From: CAWDDA01 sp963813345
GTDB lineage: Bacteria; Acidobacteriota; Blastocatellia; RBC074
Assembly: GCA_963813345.1 (NCBI GenBank)
Contig: CAWEYR010000033.1
Span: forward strand, 124,001 to 188,000
Reading direction: 5' to 3'
Length of the DNA stretch: 64,000 nucleotides
Positions 40,594-49,370 of this stretch are shown here, in pieces. The translations under genes and the position numbers were made by a program. The notes beneath the pieces were generated by a model that saw nothing but the letters and a program-made list of their open reading frames with translations, made no database searches and was not told where the DNA came from. The first letter of the stretch is position 1. Each line of letters starts with the position of its first letter.

Positions 40594-41283
40594 TCAATCA
40601 TCAGAAGCCCTCGTACGACGCGCGTCGACAAGCCGCAATGCGTGTTCGATTACTTCATCAATCGAAAGCGCAGACGAGTCGAGATAGACAGCATCTTCGG
40701 CGCGAACGAGCGGCGACGTGATGCGCGTCGAGTCGCGGTTGTCTCGCTTTAGTATGTTACTTCGAGTCTGCTCGAGCGTTGACGCGATGCCGCGTGCTCG
40801 CTCCTGATCGTGGCGCCGCGAGCTGCGTGAATCGGAGGAAGCATCGAGATAAATCTTAAGGTCGGCATTGGGAAAAACGACGGTGCCAGTGTCTCTTCCT
40901 TCGGCAACAACGCCTCCCTCCCGCGCCATCAGGCGCTGCAGTGAAACAAGCGCGCGTCTGACTTCCGGGCAGGTCGAGACCAGTGACGAAGCGTCCGTGA
41001 TCTCCGGAGCGTCAATCTCGCGGCTGACATCGATTCCATCGATCAGAATCCTTTCGCCTTCACCTTGACCCGCGAATTCAATCACCGATGTGCGCGCCAG
41101 ATCGCCAAGCCGGTTCTGATCACCGAGATCGATCTTCTCGTGAAGCGCTTTCCACGCGATTGCGCGGTACATGGCACCTGTATTGAGGTAGAGATAGCCC
41201 AGGCGTCGAGCGAGTAATCGTGCGAGCGTACTCTTTCCCGCTCCAGCAGGTCCGTCGATTGCAATGATCAGGCGTTTTTCCAA
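40594..41283 (-). CDS. cmk: Cytidylate kinase
   Basis: 229 residues. The P-loop is AIDGPAGAGKSTLARLLARRLG. NTGAMYRAIAW, the CMP-binding insert with EITDASSLVS and VRRALVSLQRLMA, and VAEGRDTGTVVFPNADLKIYL all match Cmk. The lid SSRRHDQER and the final DRNDSTR-type motif (KRDNRDSTR) are present. It phosphorylates CMP/dCMP. It lies between hemW and ribE in one operon. Confidence 0.96.
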   Translation of the reverse strand: MEKRLIIAIDGPAGAGKSTLARLLARRLGYLYLNTGAMYRAIAWKALHEKIDLGDQNRLGDLARTSVIEFAGQGEGERILIDGIDVSREIDAPEITDASSLVSTCPEVRRALVSLQRLMAREGGVVAEGRDTGTVVFPNADLKIYLDASSDSRSSRRHDQERARGIASTLEQTRSNILKRDNRDSTRITSPLVRAEDAVYLDSSALSIDEVIEHALRLVDARRTRASDD

Positions 41284-41292
41284 ACGATCATC

Positions 41293-42438
41293 TCAAATGA
41301 ACGCTGCGAACACTTCGTTGGCGAGAACCTTCCCCTGCCGCGAGATTCGCATTCTGCCGTCTTCCAGTTCAATCAGACCGGCAGCGCTCAGGCGATCAAG
41401 CTCACTTTCGTAGCGTTCGAGCACATCGACTCCAAAGTGGGCAAAATGGTCGTCGAGTTTAAGACCACTTTCGAGCCGCAGCTTGAGGAAAATCGCCTCG
41501 CTCTGACGGTCTTCATCATCCAGCAAAACAGATTCGTCGACCGGCGACTCGAGCGCTTCGATGCGCGTGCAGTACTCGATCAGATTCCTCGTGTTCGACC
41601 ATCGTTTCTGTCCATCGTAGCCAGCCGCTGACATGCCAAATGCCCAATAGGGAGCTCCCGTCCAATACTTCAGATTATGCCGCGAGAGCTTTCCGTCGCG
41701 CGCCCAGTTGGATATTTCGTAATGCTCGAAGCCACATTCGAGAGCGCGGTCGAGCAGCGCGAAGTACATTTCGGCAGTCAGGTCGTCGTCAATTCGAGCC
41801 AACTCACCGCGCTTTATTCGATGCTCGAGAGGCGCGTCCTTGTATAGCTCAAGGAGATAGACCGAGAGATGGTCGGGAGAAAGTGCGAACGCCTCGTCGA
41901 GATTGCGCTTCCACGTCTCCATTCGCTGTTCCGGCAAGCCGGCAATCAAATCAATGCTCACGTTGTCGAAACCGGCGGCACGGGCCAGGGCAACCGCCTC
42001 GCGCGCTTCGTCCGAGTTGTGCGTCCGCCCGATCATTGCGAGTTCCGCATCGTCGAAGGATTGGACACCGAAGCTCAAACGATTGAACCCAACGTCACGA
42101 AGCTGTTTCAGATAGTCTTCCGTCACGGAGCCGGGATTGGCCTCGATCGTCACTTCGCTCTCAGGCTGAACTTCAAGCGTCGACTTCACTGACCGCAGGA
42201 TTCGATCGAGCTGCGCTACCGAGAGAGTTGTTGGTGTTCCACCGCCGAAATATATCGTGTCGACCTCCCTCATTTGCGCTCGGGAACCTTCGGGTTGCAC
42301 GTTATGAATCTCATGGATGAGCGCCGAGACGTACCGCTCGGCGAGAGACTCCTCATAGCCACCCGTCGCAAAATTGCAGTAATGGCACCGCGATGCGCAG
42401 AAGGGGATGTGAAGATAAACACCGGCGAGCGAGCCCAT
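41293..42438 (-). CDS. hemW: Radical SAM heme chaperone HemW
   Basis: 381 residues. The radical SAM cluster motif is HIPFCASRCHYCNFATG (C-x3-C-x2-C). It continues with VDTIYFGGGTPTTLS, EANPGSVTEDYL, NRLSFGVQSFDDAELAMIGRTH and the HemW C-terminal domain (YEISNWARDGKLSRHNLKYW). True HemN has an additional N-terminal CxxxCxxCxC arrangement and a longer chain, so HemW, a heme chaperone, fits better than coproporphyrinogen dehydrogenase. First gene of the hemW-cmk-ribE-ribBA run, divergent from citrate synthase. Confidence 0.93.
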   Translation of the reverse strand: MGSLAGVYLHIPFCASRCHYCNFATGGYEESLAERYVSALIHEIHNVQPEGSRAQMREVDTIYFGGGTPTTLSVAQLDRILRSVKSTLEVQPESEVTIEANPGSVTEDYLKQLRDVGFNRLSFGVQSFDDAELAMIGRTHNSDEAREAVALARAAGFDNVSIDLIAGLPEQRMETWKRNLDEAFALSPDHLSVYLLELYKDAPLEHRIKRGELARIDDDLTAEMYFALLDRALECGFEHYEISNWARDGKLSRHNLKYWTGAPYWAFGMSAAGYDGQKRWSNTRNLIEYCTRIEALESPVDESVLLDDEDRQSEAIFLKLRLESGLKLDDHFAHFGVDVLERYESELDRLSAAGLIELEDGRMRISRQGKVLANEVFAAFI

Positions 42439-42609
42439 AAGTATGCGAGTATAGCACGCTCGAAAAGCGCGTCCTTAGCTGTAATTGACAGTGCGGAAGG
42501 CCCTTTGCTATCTTCGAAGCGAAGTGCAGATGAAGTGCGCAACAGGGTCATAAAAGCGCGACTGGAAGTGCTGACTGAGCCTAAAAACGGGAAATCTCAC
42601 GGAAACTCT

Positions 42610-43755
42610 ATGACTAAACAAGCTTCCACTGCAGGTTTGCGGGACGTCGTCGCCGCGCCGAGCAGCATTTGTTTCATCGATGGCGAAAAAGGCATCCTCT
42701 CCTACGCGGGTTACAACATCCACGAACTCGCGGAACAATCGACGTTCGAGGAAGTCACCTTCCTGCTCTGGAACGGGAGGCTCCCGCGCCAGAATGAGTT
42801 GGACGCGCTCAAGAGAGATCTTGCGGCAAACCGTTCAATCGCAGCCGAGACGCTCGAGATGATCCGCAGATTTCCTCGAGACGCTGTGCCGATGAATGTG
42901 CTCCGCACAGCAGTTTCGGCACTGGCATTGTATGACGCGGAAGAGGCCGACACCTCGCTCGAAGCGAGCCGGCGCAAAGCTCTGCGCCTGACTGCGCAGC
43001 TTCCTACCGTGGTCGCCGCCATGGATCGCATCCGAAAAGGCCTCGAACCGATCGCACCGCGAAAGGATCTGACGCTTGCCGCGAACTTTCTGTACATGCT
43101 CAATGATCGCGAGCCGATGGATGTCGAAGCCCACGCCTTCGACATCGCACTGATTCTGCATGCAGATCACGAGTTCAATGCATCAACCTTCGCTGCTCGC
43201 GTTACCGCGGGCACGCTCGCTGACATCTACGCAGCAATCACATCGGCAATCGGTGCTCTCTCCGGACCGCTTCATGGAGGGGCGAATGAACAGGTAATCA
43301 AAATGCTTCTCGAGGTTGGGAGCCTCGACAATGCGGACAGATATGTGGCTGATAAGTTTGCTTCGGGTGCAAAGATCATGGGAATCGGCCACGCGGTCTA
43401 TCGCACAGAAGACCCGCGAGCAACTCACCTGCGGCGCATGTCAGAAGAGATCGGAAAGCGGCAGGGCGATACGCGATGGTTCGACATCTCGCGACGGATC
43501 GAAGAGCTGACAATCGGCGAAATGGAGAAGAGGGGTAAAAAGCTTCGCGCCAATGTCGATTTCTATTCGGCTTCGGTCTATTACATGCTCGGTATCGCAA
43601 CCGACCTCTACACTCCCATTTTTGCCGTCAGCCGGATTTCCGGCTGGACGGCACACGTGCTCGAACAGCTCTCAAACAACAAGCTGATCCGCCCGCGTGC
43701 CGAATACACAGGCGAGTCCAATCTTTCCTACGTACCAATTGACCAGAGGAAGTAA
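42610..43755 (+). CDS. gltA: Citrate synthase (type II, short form)
   Basis: The ATG at 42610 (MTKQASTAGLRDV) is chosen; the frame is open upstream, but that part overlaps the hemW start region. 381 residues. Catalytic motifs: GPLHGGANEQVIKML and GIGHAVYRTEDPRA with the two His, and ANVDFYSASVYYMLGI with the Asp. Also ICFIDGEKGILSYAGYNI, the family opening. It condenses oxaloacetate and acetyl-CoA; methylcitrate synthase activity is possible given the propionate-type genes elsewhere. Its TAA overlaps the ATG of the glutaredoxin gene (TAATG). Confidence 0.94.
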   Translation: MTKQASTAGLRDVVAAPSSICFIDGEKGILSYAGYNIHELAEQSTFEEVTFLLWNGRLPRQNELDALKRDLAANRSIAAETLEMIRRFPRDAVPMNVLRTAVSALALYDAEEADTSLEASRRKALRLTAQLPTVVAAMDRIRKGLEPIAPRKDLTLAANFLYMLNDREPMDVEAHAFDIALILHADHEFNASTFAARVTAGTLADIYAAITSAIGALSGPLHGGANEQVIKMLLEVGSLDNADRYVADKFASGAKIMGIGHAVYRTEDPRATHLRRMSEEIGKRQGDTRWFDISRRIEELTIGEMEKRGKKLRANVDFYSASVYYMLGIATDLYTPIFAVSRISGWTAHVLEQLSNNKLIRPRAEYTGESNLSYVPIDQRK

Positions 43756-43974
43756 TGGCTGAGGTCGTCATTTATACAAAGCCAGGGTGTCCGTATTGCG
43801 GCAAAGCGATGACGTGGTACACAAGCCAGGGTATCGCCTTCAAAGAGAAGAATGCACAGGATAATCCGCAAGTACCGGCGAGAGATGTTCTCCTTCTCCG
43901 ACGGTGATCCGACCGTTCCGGTAATTGTGGTCGACGGCAAGTTGAAACAAATCGGATGGGAGGGCCGCGGCTGA
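43755..43974 (+). CDS. Glutaredoxin (one frameshift)
   Basis: The ATG at 43755 overlaps the citrate synthase stop, so it is translationally coupled. Correcting CC to C near 43878 gives about 72 residues. VVIYTKPGCPYCGKAMTWY carries the CPYC redox centre, and DPTVPVIVVDGKLKQIGW carries the cis-Pro (TVP) and the Gly-Trp end. It is a monothiol/dithiol glutaredoxin-fold protein of minimal size. The coupling to citrate synthase is unusual; a redox role in metabolism is inference. Confidence 0.85.
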
Positions 43975-44027
43975 ACGATCCATTAGAACGGCCGTGCGCC
44001 GTTACTGAAAGACGCAAGGAAACACAC

Positions 44028-44201
44028 GGGCAAGGAGCTCAAGGTAGGTTGGGAGGATTTGTCATATTGAGATTTGAGATTTGAGATTTGTCATCTGTCA
44101 TTGATCAGCTAGAACGACCTTAGATGACAAATGACAAATCTCAAATCTCAAATCTCAAATCCGACCAATCCTCCCGACCTGCCTTGAGCTCCTTGCCCTG
44201 A
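44028..44201. repeat. Large family B inverted repeat
   Basis: Arms of about 75 bases: gggcaaggagctcaaggtaggt, gggaggattt, then three gagattt words and gtcatctgtcatt. The reverse arm is atgacaaatgacaaatctc... through ttgagctccttgccc. The centre is near 44111. The arms extend well beyond the B core. It lies between the glutaredoxin and P1 peptidase genes. Confidence 0.85.
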
Positions 44202-44215
44202 TTTCATTCTGATAA

Positions 44216-45272
44216 ATGAATCGTCGCGCACTCATCAGATACGGTCTCCAGTCTGCTTCGCTCGCGTTCCTTGAGCAGTCAGCACAGGCACAGCAATCAT
44301 CCTCCCTGCCGGGAGCAATCACCGATGTAGCGGGAATCAAGGTCGGTCATTTCACTGAAACGCGCCGGCCAACCGGCTGCACTGTCATCCTTGTGGAAGA
44401 GGGTGCAGTTTGTGGCGTGGATGTGCGAGGTGGCGCGCCGGGGACTCGGGAGACTGACCTGCTGCGCGTCGAGATGTCCGCGCCAGTCGTTCATGCGATT
44501 CTGCTTTCGGGTGGAAGCACTTTCGGTCTGGATGCCGCAACCGGCGTGATGCGATATCTGGAAGAGCGCGCGATTGGAATCGAAACGCGCGCGATGCGCG
44601 TGCCCCTTGTTCCGGCAGCCATTCTCTATGACCTGGCACTTGGTGATCCCAAAATCCGGCCGGACTCAACGTCCGGGTATCGCGCGTGCGAAGCTGCGCG
44701 CCCGAATCCTCCAATCGAAGGAAATGCCGGCGCGGGGACAGGGGCGACCGTCGGAAAGGTCTTCGGGATGAACCGTGCGATGAAGGGCGGTATCGGATCA
44801 GCTTCGATTCGTCTGCCGGGTGAACCGGTCGTAGGCGCCATAGTCGCCGTTAATGCCGTCGGAGACGTCTTCGATCCGATCGGTGGCAAAATAGTGGCAG
44901 GGGTCCGGAGCAAGGATGGCCGAAAGATTGTGGGCTCGTTGTCCGCTATCTATGGCGGCGAGCCGCTGCCTGAAATGCTCGGTGGCAGCGCCACGACGCT
45001 GGCTGTAGTGGCAACCGATGCGAGGCTTTCCAAGGCTACATGCGTCGAAAGTGGCTGAGATGGCGCACGATGGTTTGGCGCGGGTGATAAATCCGTTACA
45101 TACGCCTGCTGATGGAGATACGATCTTTTCACTGGCTACGGGAAAGTCAGGCCGGGAAGGCAACGTGGCTCTGATCGGCGTGTTGGCAGCGGAGGCTTTG
45201 TCTCGCGCCGTTCTTCGTGCGATTCGCGCTGCTCGCGGAGTAGCCGGGATACCCTCGGCCGCTGACATCTAA
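44216..45272 (+). CDS. P1 family (DmpA/L-aminopeptidase-like) Ntn hydrolase (one frameshift)
   Basis: About 351 residues after correction. The N-terminus MNRRALIRYGLQSASLAFL is Tat-like with a weak hydrophobic stretch. The body matches DmpA-type peptidases: GAITDVAGIKVGHFTE, ILLSGGSTFGLDAATGV, NAGAGTGATVGK, VAVNAVGDVFDP, and the autocleavage/nucleophile region GGSATTLAVVATDARL. Family members self-cleave before a Ser or Thr and remove N-terminal residues from peptides. Near 45043 one T is extra (SKAHASKVAEMAHDG). Confidence 0.9.
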
Positions 45273-45285
45273 AGAGGAAGACTGT

Positions 45286-45319
45286 AAAAAAAGGGGTCTC
45301 TACGAATCGTAGAGACCCC
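45286..45319 (-). terminator. Rho-independent terminator of the secreted-protein gene
   Basis: A near-perfect palindrome ggggtctctacga-a-tcgtagagacccc at 45293-45319, followed on the minus strand by seven T. It lies 36 bases beyond the 45355 stop and can also serve the plus-strand P1 peptidase gene. Confidence 0.88.
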
Positions 45320-45354
45320 GTGCATCGTTCCGCCAGAACGAGACAAACTCAAAG

Positions 45355-45726
45355 CTATTGAAGAACCAGTGTGTATTTCTTGCCGCGCGGGGTAATGGTA
45401 GCGATGGCTCGAGACCCGTCGGTATTCTCACGATAAGTCACCTTATCGACATCAGAGGGCGCATCAGCGGTCTGCCGGGTAAAGGTGGCACTGACAACTT
45501 TTTTCCCGGCTTTGATCTGTAGCGTGCCTTGATCGGCGTCAGGGTAAGAAATACTGTAGCTGCCCTTTTTTATGACTTCGGTTCCGACTTTTCCATCGAG
45601 GTAGAACTCGACCTTATGATCGAGACCCTGAGCCTTAAGGGCAGAGGCAGCGCTTACGACGATTGCGGCGGCAAAGAGAGCAACAAGACTTTTGCGGACA
45701 AGATTAAGCAACGATATTTTTGTCAT
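45355..45726 (-). CDS. Small secreted protein, TetR-controlled candidate
   Basis: The ATG at 45726 has AAGGAG upstream. 123 residues with a signal peptide (SLVALFAAAIVVSAASALKAQG). The mature part is beta-rich: HKVEFYLDGKVGTEVIKKGSY, YPDADQGTLQIKAGKKVVSAT, VTYRENTDGSRAIATITPRG. It has no Cys and no known domain, and resembles small extracytoplasmic proteins common in this phylum by my recollection only. A 14-base operator-like site at 45766 matches one before the adjacent TetR gene, and a strong terminator closes the unit. Confidence 0.75.
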   Translation of the reverse strand: MTKISLLNLVRKSLVALFAAAIVVSAASALKAQGLDHKVEFYLDGKVGTEVIKKGSYSISYPDADQGTLQIKAGKKVVSATFTRQTADAPSDVDKVTYRENTDGSRAIATITPRGKKYTLVLQ

Positions 45727-45765
45727 CTAAAACTCCTTCTAATACTCCTTAGAATCCGTGTTAAC

Positions 45766-45779
45766 TGACCAGCCAGTCA
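45766..45779 (-). promoter_or_regulatory. Putative TetR operator upstream of the secreted-protein gene
   Basis: tgaccagccagtca, read on the minus strand as TGACTGGCTGGTCA, lies 40 bases before the 45726 start. It matches the site at 46481-46494 at 11 of 14 positions (pattern TGACTGnCnGGTCA). Confidence 0.6.
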
Positions 45780-45806
45780 TGCATGACAGAAAAACTTCTC
45801 CAGCGG

Positions 45807-46424
45807 TCAGTGCAAGACGCCATCCTCGATCAAGTAGTCGAGTACTATCCGCTCGCACCGGCGATGATAATCTTCAAAGGTGCCAGCCGATGAAAAGAAC
45901 CATTGCAGCATGAATCCGTCAACCAGCGCGCGCATCATCGAGCTCGCATCGTCAAGGTTCACCTTTCTGAAAACTCCCTGCTCGATCCCAAACGCTATGA
46001 TCTCGCGATCGTGCCCGCAACAGTTCGAATAGAACCTGGCGTTCAGATCATGAAAGCGTTTGTTGCGCGTGCCGATACTCACAAAATCAGTATAGGCAAG
46101 GAAGAACTGACGGCTGTCGTGCGCATTCGCAAATACAGTGCTGAGCACGGCTTTGACCTTGTCGACCGGATGATCGGCTGCCGCGATGGCTTCGTGGATT
46201 CGATGGTCCATACGCTCGACCAGCCACTCGAGTGCGCCGAGGAAGAGATCTTCCTTGGTCGCAAAATAGTACAGGGTGGAACCTTTGCTGACTCCGGCGC
46301 GGGTTGCTATGTCCTGAAGAGTGACGGCCGAGTAGCCTTTTTCAGCAACCTCGAGATAGGTAGCTTTGATAAGTGCTTCGCGTCTTTGATCCTCATACTC
46401 CTGAACGAACTGTTTTGCCGCCAT
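45807..46424 (-). CDS. TetR/AcrR family transcriptional regulator
   Basis: 205 residues. The N-terminal helix-turn-helix is standard: RREALIKATYLEVAEKGYSAVTLQDIATRAGVSKGSTLYYFATKEDLFL. The C-terminal ligand domain (QFFLAYTDFVSIGTRNKRFHDL ... ALVDGFMLQWFF) resembles TetR_C regulators such as those near efflux or fatty-acid genes; the ligand is unknown. A TGACTGTCCGGTCA site overlaps its own likely promoter (TTGACC at 46491-46496 with TAAGAA), so autorepression is likely. A matching site precedes the secreted-protein gene downstream. Confidence 0.92.
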   Translation of the reverse strand: MAAKQFVQEYEDQRREALIKATYLEVAEKGYSAVTLQDIATRAGVSKGSTLYYFATKEDLFLGALEWLVERMDHRIHEAIAAADHPVDKVKAVLSTVFANAHDSRQFFLAYTDFVSIGTRNKRFHDLNARFYSNCCGHDREIIAFGIEQGVFRKVNLDDASSMMRALVDGFMLQWFFSSAGTFEDYHRRCERIVLDYLIEDGVLH

Positions 46425-46480
46425 CCCGTTTTCCGCGTTCCCCCCTTAAACCATTTTCTTCGTATTTCTTAGCTGTTGAC

Positions 46481-46494
46481 TGACTGTCCGGTCA
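46481..46494 (-). promoter_or_regulatory. Putative TetR autoregulatory operator
   Basis: TGACTGTCCGGTCA is an imperfect palindrome 57 bases upstream of the TetR start and overlaps a -35-like TTGACC on the minus strand. It shares its half-sites with the site at 45766. Confidence 0.6.
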
Positions 46495-46526
46495 AAGTCT
46501 AGGAAGAAGGGACGGAAATGTCAAGC

Positions 46527-46570
46527 CCCCCTGGGAGCGCCCACGGCTCCAGCCTGGCGCGCTGCGAGCG
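46527..46570. repeat. Family D repeat
   Basis: ccctgggagcgcccacggctccagcctggcgcgc, an imperfect GC-rich palindrome between the TetR gene and the S41 protease. It matches units at 7276, 11679 and 34595. Confidence 0.55.
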
Positions 46571-46639
46571 TACCCGATAAGGCAAATAACTGTGATATAT
46601 TACGCTACGGAGAAGGACTGCAATTCAGTAGTTTCATTG

Positions 46640-48316
46640 ATGAAGTCTCGGTTTCTACTTCTTCTGCTCGCAGCAAGCCTGGTCGCTGTCGGTGCCGCGA
46701 TCGGAGGACGTCTCTACCACGTCCCTTCCCGGACTCCGGCCGGTGACGGGTGGTCCGAGCATCCAACTGTCAGGAGCCTTCGCCAGGCTGTCGATGTCAT
46801 CGAGGCCCGATACTCCGGGTCACCCAATTCAACCGAACTTATTCGTGGAGCCGTCCTCGGTGCGCTTCATAACCTGGATCCGCATTCCGGGTTCTATGAC
46901 CGGCGCGAGTTCAACGAGATGCAGGACGAGCAGAGCAGCCGTTTCCACGGAATCGGCGTCACGGTCAATCAACGCAACGGCCGCATATACGTCCTCGGTG
47001 TGGGTCGCGGCATGCCAGCCGAGAGGACGGGGCTCCGCTACGGCGACGCTATCGTCGAAGTCGACGGACAGCCGACACGCGGCTGGAGCCAGCAGGATAT
47101 TCTCAAGCATGTTCGCGGAATGCGGGGAACCCCGGTGCAGCTGACGATCGAGCGGCTCGGTGAACCAAAACCGCTCAGCGTGCGTATCGTTCGCGACGAG
47201 GTGCCATTCCCTTCCGTCCGTAATCATTTCATGCTGAAACCGGGAATCGGCTACATCGGCCTTACCGGCGGCTTCAATCAGACTTCTGCCGAGGAAGTGC
47301 GCGACGCACTGGACGAACTAAAGCCGAAGGGACTCTCCTCACTCGTTCTCGATCTTCGCAGAAACCCGGGGGGCGTGTTTCGCCAGGCTGTTGAAGTGGC
47401 GGAAGTATTCCTTCCTCGCGACGAAGGAATCGTCACCGTAAGGAGCCGGCAGGGCCAGGCGAACCAGCAGATCTATTACTCCGAAAATCGCGAACCCGAA
47501 ACCATGCCCCTGGTAGTGCTCATCGACGGAGAGAGCGCGTCGGCATCAGAAATCGTGGCTGGCGCGATACAGGATCGCGACCGCGGACTGATCGTTGGCG
47601 AGGCGAGTTTTGGAAAGGGCCTCGTACAGACCGTATTCCGCCTTCCGGGAGGAACCGGATTGGTGTTGACCACCGCCAAGTACTTTACGCCGAGCGGACG
47701 CTCGATCCAGCGTGCGTACGCAGGTGTCGGATACTACGATTATTACTTTGCGCGATTTGCCGAGGGTAATCATAAGCGAACTGACAAGGCTGCGGCCGCC
47801 GCTGTCTACACGCCGACAGGCAGGCCGCTTTCGAGTGGCGGAGGGATCGAGCCGGACATTCGAGTCACTGTTTCGGCCGACATGATAAAGCTTCGAGATG
47901 GATGCTTTGAATTCGCGCGAAGACTGGCAGCAGGGCTTGTGCCTGGATTCGAAAACTATAAGGTAGACGGAACCGAATACGACTACGAGCTTCGAGGCAT
48001 TGAGTTTCCGATTACAGATTCAATCTTCGCCGCATTGCGAAGCTATCTGCGCGAGCATCCCGCGTTGAGGATTACGGATACAGAGCTGACCGCAAACCAG
48101 GAATACGCGCGGCGCCGCCTGCGCGCCGAGTTGATAACAGCAGCTTATGGAGTTCGCGTGGCAGAACAGTTCCTGATGGAAAGCGATCCGCAGGCAGTTA
48201 AGGCTATTGAAGCCATGCCGCGAGCAAAACATCTTTCGGACCTTGCTCGAGTCTACAAGCCAGGAGCTCCGAACCGACCGGCCGCAAAGACCAGCCCGCA
48301 GCCGACGATGCGTTAA
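46640..48316 (+). CDS. S41 family C-terminal processing peptidase
   Basis: Start ATG at 46640 (MKSRFLLLLLAASLVAVGAAI), a signal peptide or anchor; the upstream ATG at 46592 would add 16 unlikely residues. 558 residues: an N-terminal helical part, a PDZ domain (FHGIGVTVNQRNGRIYVLGV ... AERTGLRYGDAIVEVDGQP), then the protease domain. This has LDLRRNPGG, the catalytic Ser in DGESASASEIVAGA and the Lys in VGEASFGKGLVQT. A C-terminal extension of about 170 residues follows. It cleaves exported substrates near their C-termini. Confidence 0.93.
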   Translation: MKSRFLLLLLAASLVAVGAAIGGRLYHVPSRTPAGDGWSEHPTVRSLRQAVDVIEARYSGSPNSTELIRGAVLGALHNLDPHSGFYDRREFNEMQDEQSSRFHGIGVTVNQRNGRIYVLGVGRGMPAERTGLRYGDAIVEVDGQPTRGWSQQDILKHVRGMRGTPVQLTIERLGEPKPLSVRIVRDEVPFPSVRNHFMLKPGIGYIGLTGGFNQTSAEEVRDALDELKPKGLSSLVLDLRRNPGGVFRQAVEVAEVFLPRDEGIVTVRSRQGQANQQIYYSENREPETMPLVVLIDGESASASEIVAGAIQDRDRGLIVGEASFGKGLVQTVFRLPGGTGLVLTTAKYFTPSGRSIQRAYAGVGYYDYYFARFAEGNHKRTDKAAAAAVYTPTGRPLSSGGGIEPDIRVTVSADMIKLRDGCFEFARRLAAGLVPGFENYKVDGTEYDYELRGIEFPITDSIFAALRSYLREHPALRITDTELTANQEYARRRLRAELITAAYGVRVAEQFLMESDPQAVKAIEAMPRAKHLSDLARVYKPGAPNRPAAKTSPQPTMR

Positions 48317-48320
48317 GAAG

Positions 48321-48497
48321 GGGGTCAGGGGTCAGGGGTCGGGGGTCAGGGGTCGTATGTGAGATTTGAGATTTGAGCATTTGGATCTCTCATTGATCGA
48401 GCAAATCCTATCGACAAATGACAAGTCTAAAATCTCAAATCTCAAATGACAAATCCCGACCTGACCCCGACCCCTGACCCCTGACCCCCGACCCCTT
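48321..48497. repeat. Nested repeat: family C arms around a family B core
   Basis: The outer arms are ggggtcaggggtcaggggtc... (48322-48356) and cgacccctgacccctgacc... (48462-48495). The inner arms are gagatttgagatttgag...tcattg and caaatgacaagtctaaaatctcaaatctc. The same nested order occurs at 31962. Confidence 0.85.
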
Positions 48498-48591
48498 CGT
48501 TCCCTTGCCTTGACGCGCATTCCGGAAAACAGCATTATTGTCCGACTCTCGCACCCGCGAGCGTATCAGTGCACGGCAAGCGCGTTAGCTG

Positions 48592-49356
48592 ATGGACTTC
48601 TTACTAAACGCGATTTACCAGATTCAGGAACTCGCATTGCTTGCCTGGCGCACGCTGCGCAGCCTCTTCCGCCCGCCCCTCTATACTCGTGAAATCATTC
48701 AGCAAATGGATGTCATCGGTGTCGGAAGTCTGACAATCATAGTCCTCACGGGTTTTTTTACGGGCGGTGTTCTGGCACTCAATTCGGCGAACACGCTGCA
48801 GCGGTTCGGGGTGCAAAGCGTCACCGGCCAACTGGTGGCAACAGGTCTCATCCGGGAGCTCGGTCCGGTATTAACGTGTCTCATGCTTGCGGGACGTGTT
48901 GGGAGTGGAATAGCCGCTGAGCTCGGATCAATGATCGTCAGCGAACAGATCGATGCCATGCGCGCGCTCGGTACTGATCCGATCAAGAAGCTGGTAGCGC
49001 CTCGCATCGTCGCATTGACGACAATGGCCCCGATTCTGACCATCATCTGCGACATGGTCGGAATGCTTGGCGGGCTGCTCGTCGCCACGTCGCTGCTTCA
49101 TCAATCGTCTACGGTGTATATTTCATCGTCGCAGCAAGCGGTATATTTCAATGAAGTCCTCGGCGGTCTCATCAAGCCGACAGTCTTCGGGTTCATCATT
49201 GCGATCATCGGTTGCTACATGGGTTTGAGCACGCGAGGCGGTACCGTAGGTGTCGGCCGGTCGACGACGCGATCGGTAGTCGTCGCCTCAATTCTGGTAA
49301 TTTCCGTAGACTTCCTGTTGAGCAAGCTTATCCTTGCACTCTTGCTTGACTGGTAA
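48592..49356 (+). CDS. mlaE: MlaE-type ABC transporter permease
   Basis: 254 residues, five or six membrane helices. MlaE signatures: VLTGFFTGGVLALNSANTLQRFG, LIRELGPVLTCLMLAGRVGSGIAAELGSM and QIDAMRALGTDPIKKLVAPR (the coupling region for the ATPase), ending with GCYMGLSTRGGTVGVGRSTT. It moves phospholipids between the membranes with MlaF and MlaD, which follow directly. Confidence 0.95.
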   Translation: MDFLLNAIYQIQELALLAWRTLRSLFRPPLYTREIIQQMDVIGVGSLTIIVLTGFFTGGVLALNSANTLQRFGVQSVTGQLVATGLIRELGPVLTCLMLAGRVGSGIAAELGSMIVSEQIDAMRALGTDPIKKLVAPRIVALTTMAPILTIICDMVGMLGGLLVATSLLHQSSTVYISSSQQAVYFNEVLGGLIKPTVFGFIIAIIGCYMGLSTRGGTVGVGRSTTRSVVVASILVISVDFLLSKLILALLLDW

Positions 49357-49370
49357 CCTCTTTCGTTTTC

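Noticed and set aside
45286..45319. Palindrome as another TetR operator
   Set aside because: It is followed by a T run on the minus strand just after a stop codon and shares no half-site with the TGACTG sites; it is a terminator.
48321..48497. CRISPR-like array from the repeated ggggtca words
   Set aside because: The words are adjacent without unique spacers of constant length, and they occur as inverted arms of one palindrome. No cas gene is present.
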